A stretch of 64,000 bases of DNA, taken from an uncultured Pirellulaceae bacterium. Lineage in GTDB: Bacteria; Planctomycetota; Planctomycetia; Pirellulales; Pirellulaceae. Location of the stretch: assembly GCA_938084685.1 (NCBI GenBank), contig CALKGE010000003.1:163898-227897 (forward strand), in the 5' to 3' direction. Shown piece by piece: positions 18,668-26,224 of the stretch (its first letter is position 1; the number at the start of each line of letters is the position of its first letter). Under the pieces are notes generated by a model. That model was not told the origin of the DNA. It was given only the letters and a program-made list of their open reading frames with translations, and made no database searches. Position numbers and translations under genes: made by a program.

Positions 18668-19951
18668 TCAGAAACTTGCCAGCACGGATTGTGCTGCGTC
18701 AATCGTCGTCTGAATGTCCTCTGGCGTGTGAGCGGCTGAGACAAAGAGCGCTTCGTATTGACTGCACGGCATGTAGACGCCCTGATGGATCAATCCCCAG
18801 AAGTACTTACCGAACTTTTCGGTATCGCTTTCTGCGGCATCTTCCCAGCAGCGAATCGGTCCCGGGTTGAAGAAGAGTGTCATCATGCTGCCGACGCGCT
18901 GGACACAACATGTCTGGTTGGCTGAGGTTGCCGCCTGTTGTAGTCCTGCGGCAAGTTGGTCTCCCAATTGCTCCAGTCGTTCGTAGGGCGAGTTGTCGCG
19001 GAGTTCGCGTAAAGTGGAGCTTCCGGCGGCACAGGCAATCGGATTGCCGCTGAGCGTTCCCGCCTGAAAGACCTGTCCGGCAGGCAGCACATGATCCATG
19101 ATATCCGCGCGACCGCCATAAGCGCCGATGGGCAATCCACCGCCTACGATTTTCCCCAGTGTTGTCAGGTCTGGAGTGATCCCCCACAGGCTTTGTGCAC
19201 CTCCATAGGCAACGCGGAAACCCGTCATCACTTCATCAAATATTAATAACGCTCCGCATTCGATCGTACAGTCGCGAAGCGTCTGCAGGAACTCGGCATC
19301 CGGTATAACACAGCCCATATTGCCAACGACCGGTTCAAAGATAACTCCTGCAATTCGGTCACCATGCTGAGCAAAGGCCTCCCTTACTCCCTGGCAATCG
19401 TTGTAGGTCAGGATCAGCGTGTCCTGACTCGTGCCGGCGGTTACGCCCGGCGAATTGGGAACGGCCAGCGTGGCAGCGCTACTGCCAGCGGCGACCAATA
19501 GGCTGTCGACATGCCCGTGGTAATTACCGGCGAATTTAACGATGACGTCGCGTCCTGTGAACCCGCGTGCCAACCGAATGGCACTCATGGTTGCCTCGGT
19601 ACCCGAATTCACCAGCCGTACTTTTTCAACGGAAGCAACCGCTTCGATGATTAAGGCAGCCAGCTCGTTTTCACCTTCAGTAGGAGCACCAAAGCTGAAA
19701 CCGTTTGCGAGTGCGTTTTCAACGGCTGCCATCACTGCAGGGTGCTTATGTCCCAGGATCATGGGGCCCCATGACTGGATGTAATCGATCAGACGATTTC
19801 CGTCGACGTCGTAGAGGTAGGCTCCTTCACCCCGCTGCATGATCAGTGGTGTACCACCAACGGAACCAAAGGCACGTGCGGGACTGTTGACGCCGCCGGG
19901 CATGAGTGACTGAGCGGCTTGAAAGATTTGCTGGCTTTTTTCGTATGACAT
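18668..19951 (-). CDS. hemL: Glutamate-1-semialdehyde 2,1-aminomutase HemL
   Basis: A 427-residue PLP-dependent class III aminotransferase-fold enzyme. The N-terminus reads LMPGGVNSPARAF; the cofactor region is FDEVMTGFRVA, and the Schiff-base Lys is in TLGKIVGGGLPIGAYGG near residue 267. It converts glutamate-1-semialdehyde to 5-aminolevulinate in the C5 tetrapyrrole pathway. It lies 63 bp downstream of hemB, which uses its product, so the two form a tetrapyrrole operon. Confidence 0.96.
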   Translation of the reverse strand: MSYEKSQQIFQAAQSLMPGGVNSPARAFGSVGGTPLIMQRGEGAYLYDVDGNRLIDYIQSWGPMILGHKHPAVMAAVENALANGFSFGAPTEGENELAALIIEAVASVEKVRLVNSGTEATMSAIRLARGFTGRDVIVKFAGNYHGHVDSLLVAAGSSAATLAVPNSPGVTAGTSQDTLILTYNDCQGVREAFAQHGDRIAGVIFEPVVGNMGCVIPDAEFLQTLRDCTIECGALLIFDEVMTGFRVAYGGAQSLWGITPDLTTLGKIVGGGLPIGAYGGRADIMDHVLPAGQVFQAGTLSGNPIACAAGSSTLRELRDNSPYERLEQLGDQLAAGLQQAATSANQTCCVQRVGSMMTLFFNPGPIRCWEDAAESDTEKFGKYFWGLIHQGVYMPCSQYEALFVSAAHTPEDIQTTIDAAQSVLASF

Positions 19952-20014
19952 CGTTGAGTGTGGGAGGGAAGTGGTAGGAGGGGGGAATCGGTTGTGTGGT
20001 GCGTCCGAGTAAAA

Positions 20015-21019
20015 CTAGGTGTTAATTCGGCGAGCGATATCTTTGGCCCAGTAGGTCAGGATAATGTCCGCGCCGGCCCGATGAATCGCTGTCATCGTTT
20101 CATCAACGACTCGGGCTTCATCAATCCAACCATTGGCTGCGGCGGCCTTCACCATACTATACTCGCCAGAAACGTTGTACGCAGCCAGTGGGATCCCCGG
20201 GTATTTCTGTGCGACTCGCGTAATAATATCCAGGTACGCAAGTGCTGGTTTGACCATCAGCATATCAGCACCTTCCTGGACATCCAGATCGACTTCACGC
20301 AGCGCCTGTTCTGCCAATGCTCCGGGATCCATTTGATAGGTTCGGCGATCTCCGAAACTCGGAGCACTTTCGGCTGCGTCCCGAAACGGGCCGTAATAGC
20401 TGCTGGCGTATTTGGCCGCATAACTCATGATGGGAATGTGTTCGAAGCCAGCATCGTCCAGAGCTTTGCGAATGGCCTGAACCATTCCGTCCATCATGCC
20501 ACTGGGAGCGATGATATCAGCTCCCTGTTGAGCGTGAGTGACTGCCTGTTTCCCGAGATATTTCAGCGTGGGATCGTTGGAGACATCGGTGATTCCCGAT
20601 TGCTGGTGCAGAATACCGCAGTGTCCGTGATCGGTATACTCGCACATGCACAGGTCAGTCAGTACGAGCAGTCCATCTACAGCATCCTTAACGGCAGCAA
20701 CAGCCTGTTGAACGATACCTCCGGTATGCAGAGCATCGCTTCCCTGTGGGTCTTTTTCGTCCGGGATCCCAAAGAGGATGATGCCGCCCAGTCCAAGATC
20801 ACGGGCCTCTTTGGCCTCTTCAATCAGTTGGTCGATCGAAAGCTGGAATTGTCCGGGCATGGAGCTGATTTCCTGCCGGAGGTTTTCACCGGTTCGTACA
20901 AAAAGTGGCAGGATTAGTGAACCTGGGTGCAGGCGAGTGTGTTTGGTGAGTTTGCGCACACCGGGGTTGTAACGAAGCCGTCGCATTCGTAGTGAGGGAA
21001 AGGTAGGTTCGGCATTCAT
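20015..21019 (-). CDS. hemB: Delta-aminolevulinic acid dehydratase (porphobilinogen synthase) HemB
   Basis: A 334-residue HemB. Active-site lysines are in [17 protein letters not shown] (near 202) and [12 protein letters not shown] (near 255). The Cys triad of the zinc-dependent class, [14 protein letters not shown], is complete near residues 121-133, so a Zn enzyme rather than the Mg-only type is predicted. It condenses two 5-aminolevulinate molecules into porphobilinogen. It precedes hemL in a two-gene operon. Confidence 0.96.
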   Translation of the reverse strand: MNAEPTFPSLRMRRLRYNPGVRKLTKHTRLHPGSLILPLFVRTGENLRQEISSMPGQFQLSIDQLIEEAKEARDLGLGGIILFGIPDEKDPQGSDALHTGGIVQQAVAAVKDAVDGLLVLTDLCMCEYTDHGHCGILHQQSGITDVSNDPTLKYLGKQAVTHAQQGADIIAPSGMMDGMVQAIRKALDDAGFEHIPIMSYAAKYASSYYGPFRDAAESAPSFGDRRTYQMDPGALAEQALREVDLDVQEGADMLMVKPALAYLDIITRVAQKYPGIPLAAYNVSGEYSMVKAAAANGWIDEARVVDETMTAIHRAGADIILTYWAKDIARRINT

Positions 21020-21280
21020 AGCGATTGAACTTGTTGCATGGAGGACGTTGCCACTGTTTACAAAACGACAACGCTTGGTATACCTCTCTATTATGGGTTG
21101 CCGTGCCGGGCGAGGCTGGCTTTTTACCTCGGTAATTCATCCTTATCTTGCCGAATTTATTGCTTTGACCCCCCCGGCCACACCCGTTGGTGCTTCTGAC
21201 CTGCTTTGGCAAAAGCGAAAATTAAGTTAGTGTGACATAGTACTTTCTGGCAAACCAGCAGAATCATTCGGTAAGCAAAC

Positions 21281-22156
21281 GTGTTTGGACTTCTCAATAT
21301 CGACAAACCTGCGTCCATGACATCCCGTGACGTTGTGAACATCGTACAACGTTTGATACGACCTGATAAAGTCGGACATGCGGGGACTCTGGATCCGCTG
21401 GCAACCGGGGTTTTGGTATTACCGGTGGGACGTGCCACTCGCTTGACCGAGCTAATCCATACGGTAGCAAAAACGTATGTCGGTACTTTTGAATTGGGGA
21501 AAGTGAGTGATACGGAGGATATCGAAGGAGAGGTAGTCGCCAGGAAGGTTGAACACTTACCTTCGCAGGACGAAGTGCAGCGTGTCGTTGCCGGGTTTGC
21601 TGGAAAGCAGCAACAGATGCCACCGGCCTACTCGGCACTTAAAGTTAACGGCAAACGGTCCTATGAATTGGCCAGGCGGGGAGAACTGGTCGAATTGGAA
21701 ACTCGAGAAATTGAGGTATACAGCATTGAGGTCGTGTCCTATGACTTCCCGACGTTGACGATTTGCATCAAGTGCAGTAGCGGGACGTATATTCGTTCAT
21801 TAGGACGGGACATTGGACAACAGCTTGGGACCGGCGCAGTGATGACAGCGCTACGCAGGTCTGCTATCGGTGCATTTCGAGTGGAAGATGCGGTTTTACC
21901 CGAATTTGCATCTCGGGAAGAGGTTTGTACTGCTCTCCGCAATCCTTTGGAAATACTTTCCGACTTCCACCAGACCCGGTTGAGTGAAGTCGAGCAGCAA
22001 GAGGTATTTCATGGTCGCAGAATTGCAATTGCCGGAGTTCCGGGAACGGTGACACTTGGCGTTTCCTCGGAGGACCAGCTGTTGTCCGTCCTGCGGCGCG
22101 TTGATGATTCGGATCTGTTTCGGCCCTGGAAAAACTTTTTCGAAGAGGCGACGTAA
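21281..22156 (+). CDS. truB: tRNA pseudouridine(55) synthase TruB
   Basis: A 291-residue TruB. The N-terminus is FGLLNIDKPASMTSRDVV, and the catalytic Asp is in GHAGTLDPLATGVLV near residue 38. The Tyr of PPAYSALKVNGKRSYELAR and the C-terminal CSSGTYIRSLGRDIG complete the family motifs. It makes pseudouridine 55 in the T-loop of tRNAs. Start is GTG without a clear ribosome-binding site. No rbfA or infB, its usual neighbours elsewhere, is present here. Confidence 0.94.
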   Translation: MFGLLNIDKPASMTSRDVVNIVQRLIRPDKVGHAGTLDPLATGVLVLPVGRATRLTELIHTVAKTYVGTFELGKVSDTEDIEGEVVARKVEHLPSQDEVQRVVAGFAGKQQQMPPAYSALKVNGKRSYELARRGELVELETREIEVYSIEVVSYDFPTLTICIKCSSGTYIRSLGRDIGQQLGTGAVMTALRRSAIGAFRVEDAVLPEFASREEVCTALRNPLEILSDFHQTRLSEVEQQEVFHGRRIAIAGVPGTVTLGVSSEDQLLSVLRRVDDSDLFRPWKNFFEEAT

Positions 22157-22414
22157 ATCGAATTCAGGCCGGTACGATCCGTGAGGCCGAGTAATCGCGG
22201 CATATTCGTTAGAATCGCTTCAAATTGCCTCTTTTGATTCGCGGCTGGTTATACCAAAAAAGAGGGGAAAGATACGTCAAAGTTTTTCTTCTTAATTTGC
22301 CAGGGACCTGGTCGAAGGTAAGACTTAGATATTGCTCTATTCAGGCAACCCGATATGTTCACCATTCAATGGATTAGCAGAGTGAACATTCTCAGGCATG
22401 GAAGCTGACACCCA
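22157..22414. other. Intergenic region truB-ftsK with two inverted repeats
   Basis: CCTCTTTT (22228-22235) faces AAAAGAGG (22258-22265), and ATGTTCAC (22355-22362) faces GTGAACAT (22382-22389). The second is a perfect 8-bp inverted repeat with a 19-nt spacer, close to the ftsK start. Neither is followed by a T run. They could be protein-binding sites or mRNA hairpins. Confidence 0.4.
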
Positions 22415-25408
22415 TTGCACCCCCTTTTCGTGGTGTCCATGTTGGAACGACATATAAAAAAAGATCTGTTGGCTTTGACGTTGTTCGCCGGAAGTCTCTT
22501 TCTGGGAACAGCCTTGCTGACCTATCATCCAAATGACCCGATTGGGGAGTTGCTACCTCCTTTCAATTACGTCTACCAGTCCGACCTGGTCGAGTACCCG
22601 CAAAGTGCATTTATTCAAAATGCCTGCGGTAAGCTTGGAGCATTAACGGCTGACGTGATGTTTAGCCTGTTCGGTTATGGAGCCTTTTATCTGTTGGGCT
22701 CGTTGATGATTGTTGATATCGCAATGTTACGTCGACGTCCGATGGATGCACCGGCGATACGTTTGGCCGGTTGGATACTTTCACTATGTGGAGTATGCAC
22801 CTGTTTGGCGTTATCGATTCCGACATTGAGTCCAGGTCCTGTGATGGGAAGTGGAGGGATTCTGGGTGCATCATTCAGTACTTTCCTGCAGGGGTCGTTC
22901 GCTACAACTGGTGGATTGATTTTTGCCTTGAGTCTTATTTTTGGGGGAATGATGTTAGCGACTGACTACATGGTCGTTAGTTGGGTTGCTCGTTCTCTGA
23001 AGATGGTTGTAAAAATCGTCCATGCGGTTCTGGCCGGTACGTTTCGTTTTCTGTTGGCACGTCGTGATCGTCGAGCCGAGTCCAGAGCTGCGCGGGTTCT
23101 GGATGTAATGCATATTGAAGACGACGAGTTGGAAGAATTGAACGCTGAGCAGGATGAGATTCCTGAATCGGAAGAAGTGGCCGTTACAGAGCCTGTGATA
23201 CGTATCAGTGGTCGCCGAGTTTCTTCCGGGGACGAGGATGCTGAACCAGAATACGAGCCTGAAGAAGAACAGGTTCCGGTCGTGAAGAAGAAACGAAAGC
23301 GTCGCAAGTTGCCTCGCCCTCATTTTCAAGTCAAGAAAACGGCTGCTCCACCGATAGTACCTCCGACTCCCTCCAAGGTGATCGGTAAATCAGCACCACC
23401 GTTGGAGGAGGAAAAAACGGAACGAGAGCAACTGATGGAATCGTTGGAGACTGCTTCTGCCACGGCGGAGCAGTTTGCCGAATATGAGATTCCCAGCAAT
23501 CAGTTGCTGGAACGTCGAGCCATGATCGACTTTGATGCTCAGGAAAGTGAAGTTCGCCAGAATGCGAGAATACTGGAGAAGACGTTTAACGAATTCGGCT
23601 TTAATGTCAAAGTAGTTGACATTGAGACGGGACCCGTGATCGCACAGTATGAGATCGAGTTGGAAGCAGGATTGCGTCTGAGTAAAATCACCAGCCTGAG
23701 CGATGACCTGGCGATTGCGCTGCGCGTTCCCAGCGTGCGGATCGTTGCACCGATTCCGGGTAAGAATTCAGTTGGGGTCGAAGTTCCCAACGGCGAGCAG
23801 CAGTTGGTGCGGATGCGGGAAGTCATTGAGGATTCCAGCAATAAAGCAGCCAAGATGGCAATACCGATCTATCTGGGCAAGGATGTATCTGGGAACTCTA
23901 TCGCTGTGGATCTTTGCAAGATGCCGCATCTTTTGATTGCCGGGCGTACTGGTTCCGGGAAATCGGTCTGTCTGCATACGATCGTCGCTTCGATTTTGAT
24001 GGCGCGGCGACCAGATGAGGTCCGCTTGTTGATGGTGGATCCGAAGATGGTCGAGTTGTCGGTTTATGGGAAGCTGCCTCATCTGATGCACCCTGTCGTG
24101 ACCGATATGAAGAAGGCTGAGGCGATTCTTGCCTGGGCAGTTGAGAAGATGGAAGAACGATACCGGCTTCTTGCTCAGACCGGAGTGCGCCACATTTCCA
24201 GCTTCAATGAACTGAGCGAAGAACAGATTCGAGAGCGGTTGGGTACGAAAATCGCAACCATGGATGAAGTGCCGACACACATGCCCTACATCGTGATTGT
24301 GGCGGATGAATTGGCAGACCTGATGATGACCGCTGGGAAAGATGTCGAGCAGCATATTATCCGTTTGGCTCAGAAAAGTCGTGCCGTGGGAATTCACCTG
24401 GTACTGGCAACTCAGAAACCTACGGTGGATGTAATTACCGGATTGATTAAATCGAACCTGCCGGCTCGGTTAGCCTTCCAGGTTGCCAGTCGTACGGACA
24501 GTCGAGTGGTACTGGATGAAATGGGAGCTGAAAAACTGCTGGGTAATGGTGATATGCTATTCCTCTGGCCGGGAACCAGTACACTTGTGCGCGGTCAGGG
24601 AACCTTCCTTTCGGACAATGAAATCGAGCGGGTGGTTGAGCAATGTACGATGGTGGAGCAGAATTTCGAGCACGAGCTGGTCAACTTGAAAGTGGATCAG
24701 GAAGGGGAGATCGATGCGGAAGCGATCCGCAAGCGGGATGATTTGTACGAAAGTGCCATTGAAGTCGTGCTGCGCGAAGGACGAGGGAGTTGTTCGCTGC
24801 TGCAACGAGCTCTGGGAATTGGCTATGGTCGGGCTGCTCGAATGATTGATTACATGGCAGAAGATGGAATCGTCGGTCAACACAATGGTTCGAGTGCCCG
24901 GGAAATTCTGATGACAATGGAAGAGTGGGAGCTGATTAAACAGAGTGGTGATAGTGTTTCAGGTTCGGAGGATACAGCAGTCGACATCGTAGATGCAGAG
25001 GAGGAAGTACTGTTCACGCAGGACGAGTCTCAGGAAGATTGGAATGATGGTCTGGAGGAAGGTGAAGAGTATGAATACGAGGAAAGTGAACTCGCCGAGG
25101 ATGGTGAAGAGGACGAGTACGAGTATGAGTATGAAGAGGGCGATGAAGGTGAGTGCGACGACGAGTACGAAGAGGTCGCGGTAGAAGACGAGGACGTGGA
25201 ATACGTCTACGAAGACGATGATGATCAGGAATATGAGTATGAGGACGAGCTGGAAGAGCAGGAAGAAGAACCGACGATCTCTTTAGCCAAAGCTCGCAGA
25301 AAGGCCGCCGTGGCAGGTGCGAGCACCGAAGAGGATGAATCCTTGTGGGAAGAGTATGATGAGGACGAGTCCTGGGCTGATGAAGTTGATGACGAGTTCG
25401 ACAATTAG
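22415..25408 (+). CDS. ftsK: DNA translocase FtsK/SpoIIIE with a long acidic C-terminal tail
   Basis: A 997-residue FtsK. Four membrane helices occupy about residues 15-190, then a charged linker. The motor follows: Walker A LIAGRTGSGKSVCLHTIV (near 509), Walker B PYIVIVADELADLMM (near 623) and QKPTVDVITGLIKSNLPARLAF. The gamma winged-helix domain (SCSLLQRALGIGYGRAARMIDYM) lies near 790-830. After it, where most FtsK proteins stop, comes a tail of about 150 residues that is almost all Glu, Asp and Tyr (EYEYE-type repeats). The start is uncertain: TTG 22415 has GGAAG 10 bp upstream, while ATG 22439 is an alternative. The pump clears chromosome ends from the septum. Confidence 0.93.
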   Translation: MHPLFVVSMLERHIKKDLLALTLFAGSLFLGTALLTYHPNDPIGELLPPFNYVYQSDLVEYPQSAFIQNACGKLGALTADVMFSLFGYGAFYLLGSLMIVDIAMLRRRPMDAPAIRLAGWILSLCGVCTCLALSIPTLSPGPVMGSGGILGASFSTFLQGSFATTGGLIFALSLIFGGMMLATDYMVVSWVARSLKMVVKIVHAVLAGTFRFLLARRDRRAESRAARVLDVMHIEDDELEELNAEQDEIPESEEVAVTEPVIRISGRRVSSGDEDAEPEYEPEEEQVPVVKKKRKRRKLPRPHFQVKKTAAPPIVPPTPSKVIGKSAPPLEEEKTEREQLMESLETASATAEQFAEYEIPSNQLLERRAMIDFDAQESEVRQNARILEKTFNEFGFNVKVVDIETGPVIAQYEIELEAGLRLSKITSLSDDLAIALRVPSVRIVAPIPGKNSVGVEVPNGEQQLVRMREVIEDSSNKAAKMAIPIYLGKDVSGNSIAVDLCKMPHLLIAGRTGSGKSVCLHTIVASILMARRPDEVRLLMVDPKMVELSVYGKLPHLMHPVVTDMKKAEAILAWAVEKMEERYRLLAQTGVRHISSFNELSEEQIRERLGTKIATMDEVPTHMPYIVIVADELADLMMTAGKDVEQHIIRLAQKSRAVGIHLVLATQKPTVDVITGLIKSNLPARLAFQVASRTDSRVVLDEMGAEKLLGNGDMLFLWPGTSTLVRGQGTFLSDNEIERVVEQCTMVEQNFEHELVNLKVDQEGEIDAEAIRKRDDLYESAIEVVLREGRGSCSLLQRALGIGYGRAARMIDYMAEDGIVGQHNGSSAREILMTMEEWELIKQSGDSVSGSEDTAVDIVDAEEEVLFTQDESQEDWNDGLEEGEEYEYEESELAEDGEEDEYEYEYEEGDEGECDDEYEEVAVEDEDVEYVYEDDDDQEYEYEDELEEQEEEPTISLAKARRKAAVAGASTEEDESLWEEYDEDESWADEVDDEFDN

Positions 25409-25453
25409 GCAGAGCTTGTAACCAGAGCCTGAGATACCTCGGAAAGAGAACCC

Positions 25454-25903
25454 ATGATTTTTGATCGTTTGTCAAATGCACAGAATTATTACGGAGTCGC
25501 CCGCTTGATTCAAAAGGGGTTCGATTTTCTTCGCCGCCCCGATCTGGTGACGCTTGAAGATGGAGTGCATGAAATTCAGGGGCAGGACGTTTACGTGATC
25601 ATCGCGCGAGGTGATGGCGTGGGCCGCGAAAGGGCGATGCTGGAAGCCCATCGAAAGTACCTGGATATTCAATATGTCATCGACGGCACAGACACGATCG
25701 GCTGGTTGGAACGGGACTTTGTGCAGCGGGTGAAAGACCCATACGATGCCGAAAAGGATTTGGAATTCTTCTATGATCGTCCGGAGAGCTGGGTTCAGGT
25801 CCCTGCGGGTAGCTTCGCCGTTTTTCTCCCTCAGGATATCCATGCACCTTTGGCTACCACCGACTATGTTCATAAAGCGGTTGTCAAAGTGAAGTTGTCT
25901 TAA
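25454..25903 (+). CDS. YhcH/YjgK/YiaL (DUF386) family protein
   Basis: A 149-residue cupin-like protein with the family marks EAHRKYLDIQYVIDG and PQDIHAPL (metal-binding His and Glu residues). Members include the N-acetylneuraminate anomerase and the beta-galactosidase subunit EbgC, so sugar anomer interconversion is the best general guess. The gene is 46 bp after ftsK behind GGAAAGAGAA. No sugar catabolic genes lie nearby. Confidence 0.88.
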   Translation: MIFDRLSNAQNYYGVARLIQKGFDFLRRPDLVTLEDGVHEIQGQDVYVIIARGDGVGRERAMLEAHRKYLDIQYVIDGTDTIGWLERDFVQRVKDPYDAEKDLEFFYDRPESWVQVPAGSFAVFLPQDIHAPLATTDYVHKAVVKVKLS

Positions 25904-25930
25904 ACTGCCTGCAAGATTACAGGTTGTTGG

Positions 25931-25959
25931 TTGACAGATTCCAGGATTGCGCCTAACCT
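25931..25959 (+). promoter_or_regulatory. Promoter of the cimA attenuator leader
   Basis: TTGACA (25931-25936), a 17-nt spacer and TAACCT (25954-25959). The -35 is perfect and the -10 is fair. Transcription would begin near 25966, about 60 nt before the leader peptide start. Confidence 0.6.
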
Positions 25960-26024
25960 GAAAGCCTGTGACGCGAATCACCGCAAATCAAACAGACCGA
26001 CCCGTTAAATGCTTGGACTGACCA

Positions 26025-26120
26025 ATGCCAACGCTCACTAATATTGTGAACGAGAACATTATTGCAGCCGGAATTATTATTCCGGTTGGCGTGGTCAGCG
26101 ATGTAATTATTCAGACCTGA
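26025..26120 (+). CDS. Isoleucine/valine-rich leader peptide of the cimA attenuator
   Basis: A 31-codon frame from ATG 26025 to TGA 26118-26120; an in-frame TGA just upstream fixes this start. It encodes 8 Ile (codons 7, 12, 13, 17-19, 28, 29, all ATT), 5 Val and 1 Leu, so almost half is branched-chain. It contains AAGIIIPVGVVSDVII. Length and composition resemble the E. coli ilvGMEDA leader peptide. A terminator hairpin follows 34 nt downstream, then citramalate synthase, an isoleucine-pathway enzyme. No strong ribosome-binding site is visible, which is the weakest point. Too short for normal gene calling. Confidence 0.7.
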   Translation: MPTLTNIVNENIIAAGIIIPVGVVSDVIIQT

Positions 26121-26153
26121 TTGCAGGATAACGGGCAATATAAAACGATCAAC

Positions 26154-26188
26154 AGCCCTGAGACCTGCAGCGGTCTCAGGGCTTTTTT
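26154..26188 (+). terminator. Intrinsic terminator of the cimA attenuator
   Basis: AGCCCTGAGACC (26154-26165) pairs perfectly over 12 bp with GGTCTCAGGGCT (26172-26183) around a 6-nt loop, followed by T residues to 26188. It lies 36 bp before the cimA start and after the leader peptide. Confidence 0.92.
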
Positions 26189-26224
26189 AGTAACGGTGTT
26201 GCTTACTTCATGTCAGGAATACAG

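Larger units (their letters stand above)
26018..26188 (+). promoter_or_regulatory. Transcription attenuator (isoleucine type) before cimA-valS
   Basis: Three competing foldings can be read. (1) A long upstream hairpin: CTGACCAATGCCAAC (26018-26032) with GTTGGCGTGGTCAG (26085-26098), enclosing CCGGAAT-TATT-ATTCCGG (26068-26085). (2) An antiterminator: TTGCAGG (26121-26127) with CCTGCAG (26164-26170) and GGGC (26133-26136) with GCCC (26155-26158). (3) A terminator at 26154-26188. Pairing 2 uses the 5' arm of 3, so they exclude each other. A ribosome finishing at the stop codon (26118-26120) would cover the antiterminator's left arm and favour termination; one stalled at Ile codons 17-19 would leave it free. 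Confidence 0.7.

Noticed and set aside
19958-20917. 319-codon plus-strand frame opposite hemB
   Set aside because: It is antisense to a complete, well-conserved HemB; its translation has no recognisable domain.
25014-25481. 155-codon Arg/His/Pro-rich minus-strand frame opposite the FtsK tail
   Set aside because: Its composition is just the complement of the acidic Glu/Asp/Tyr codons of FtsK.
26009-26041. Ten-codon frame starting at ATG 26009 as the leader peptide
   Set aside because: It is not enriched in branched-chain residues and ends before the regulatory hairpins; the 26025 frame fits far better.
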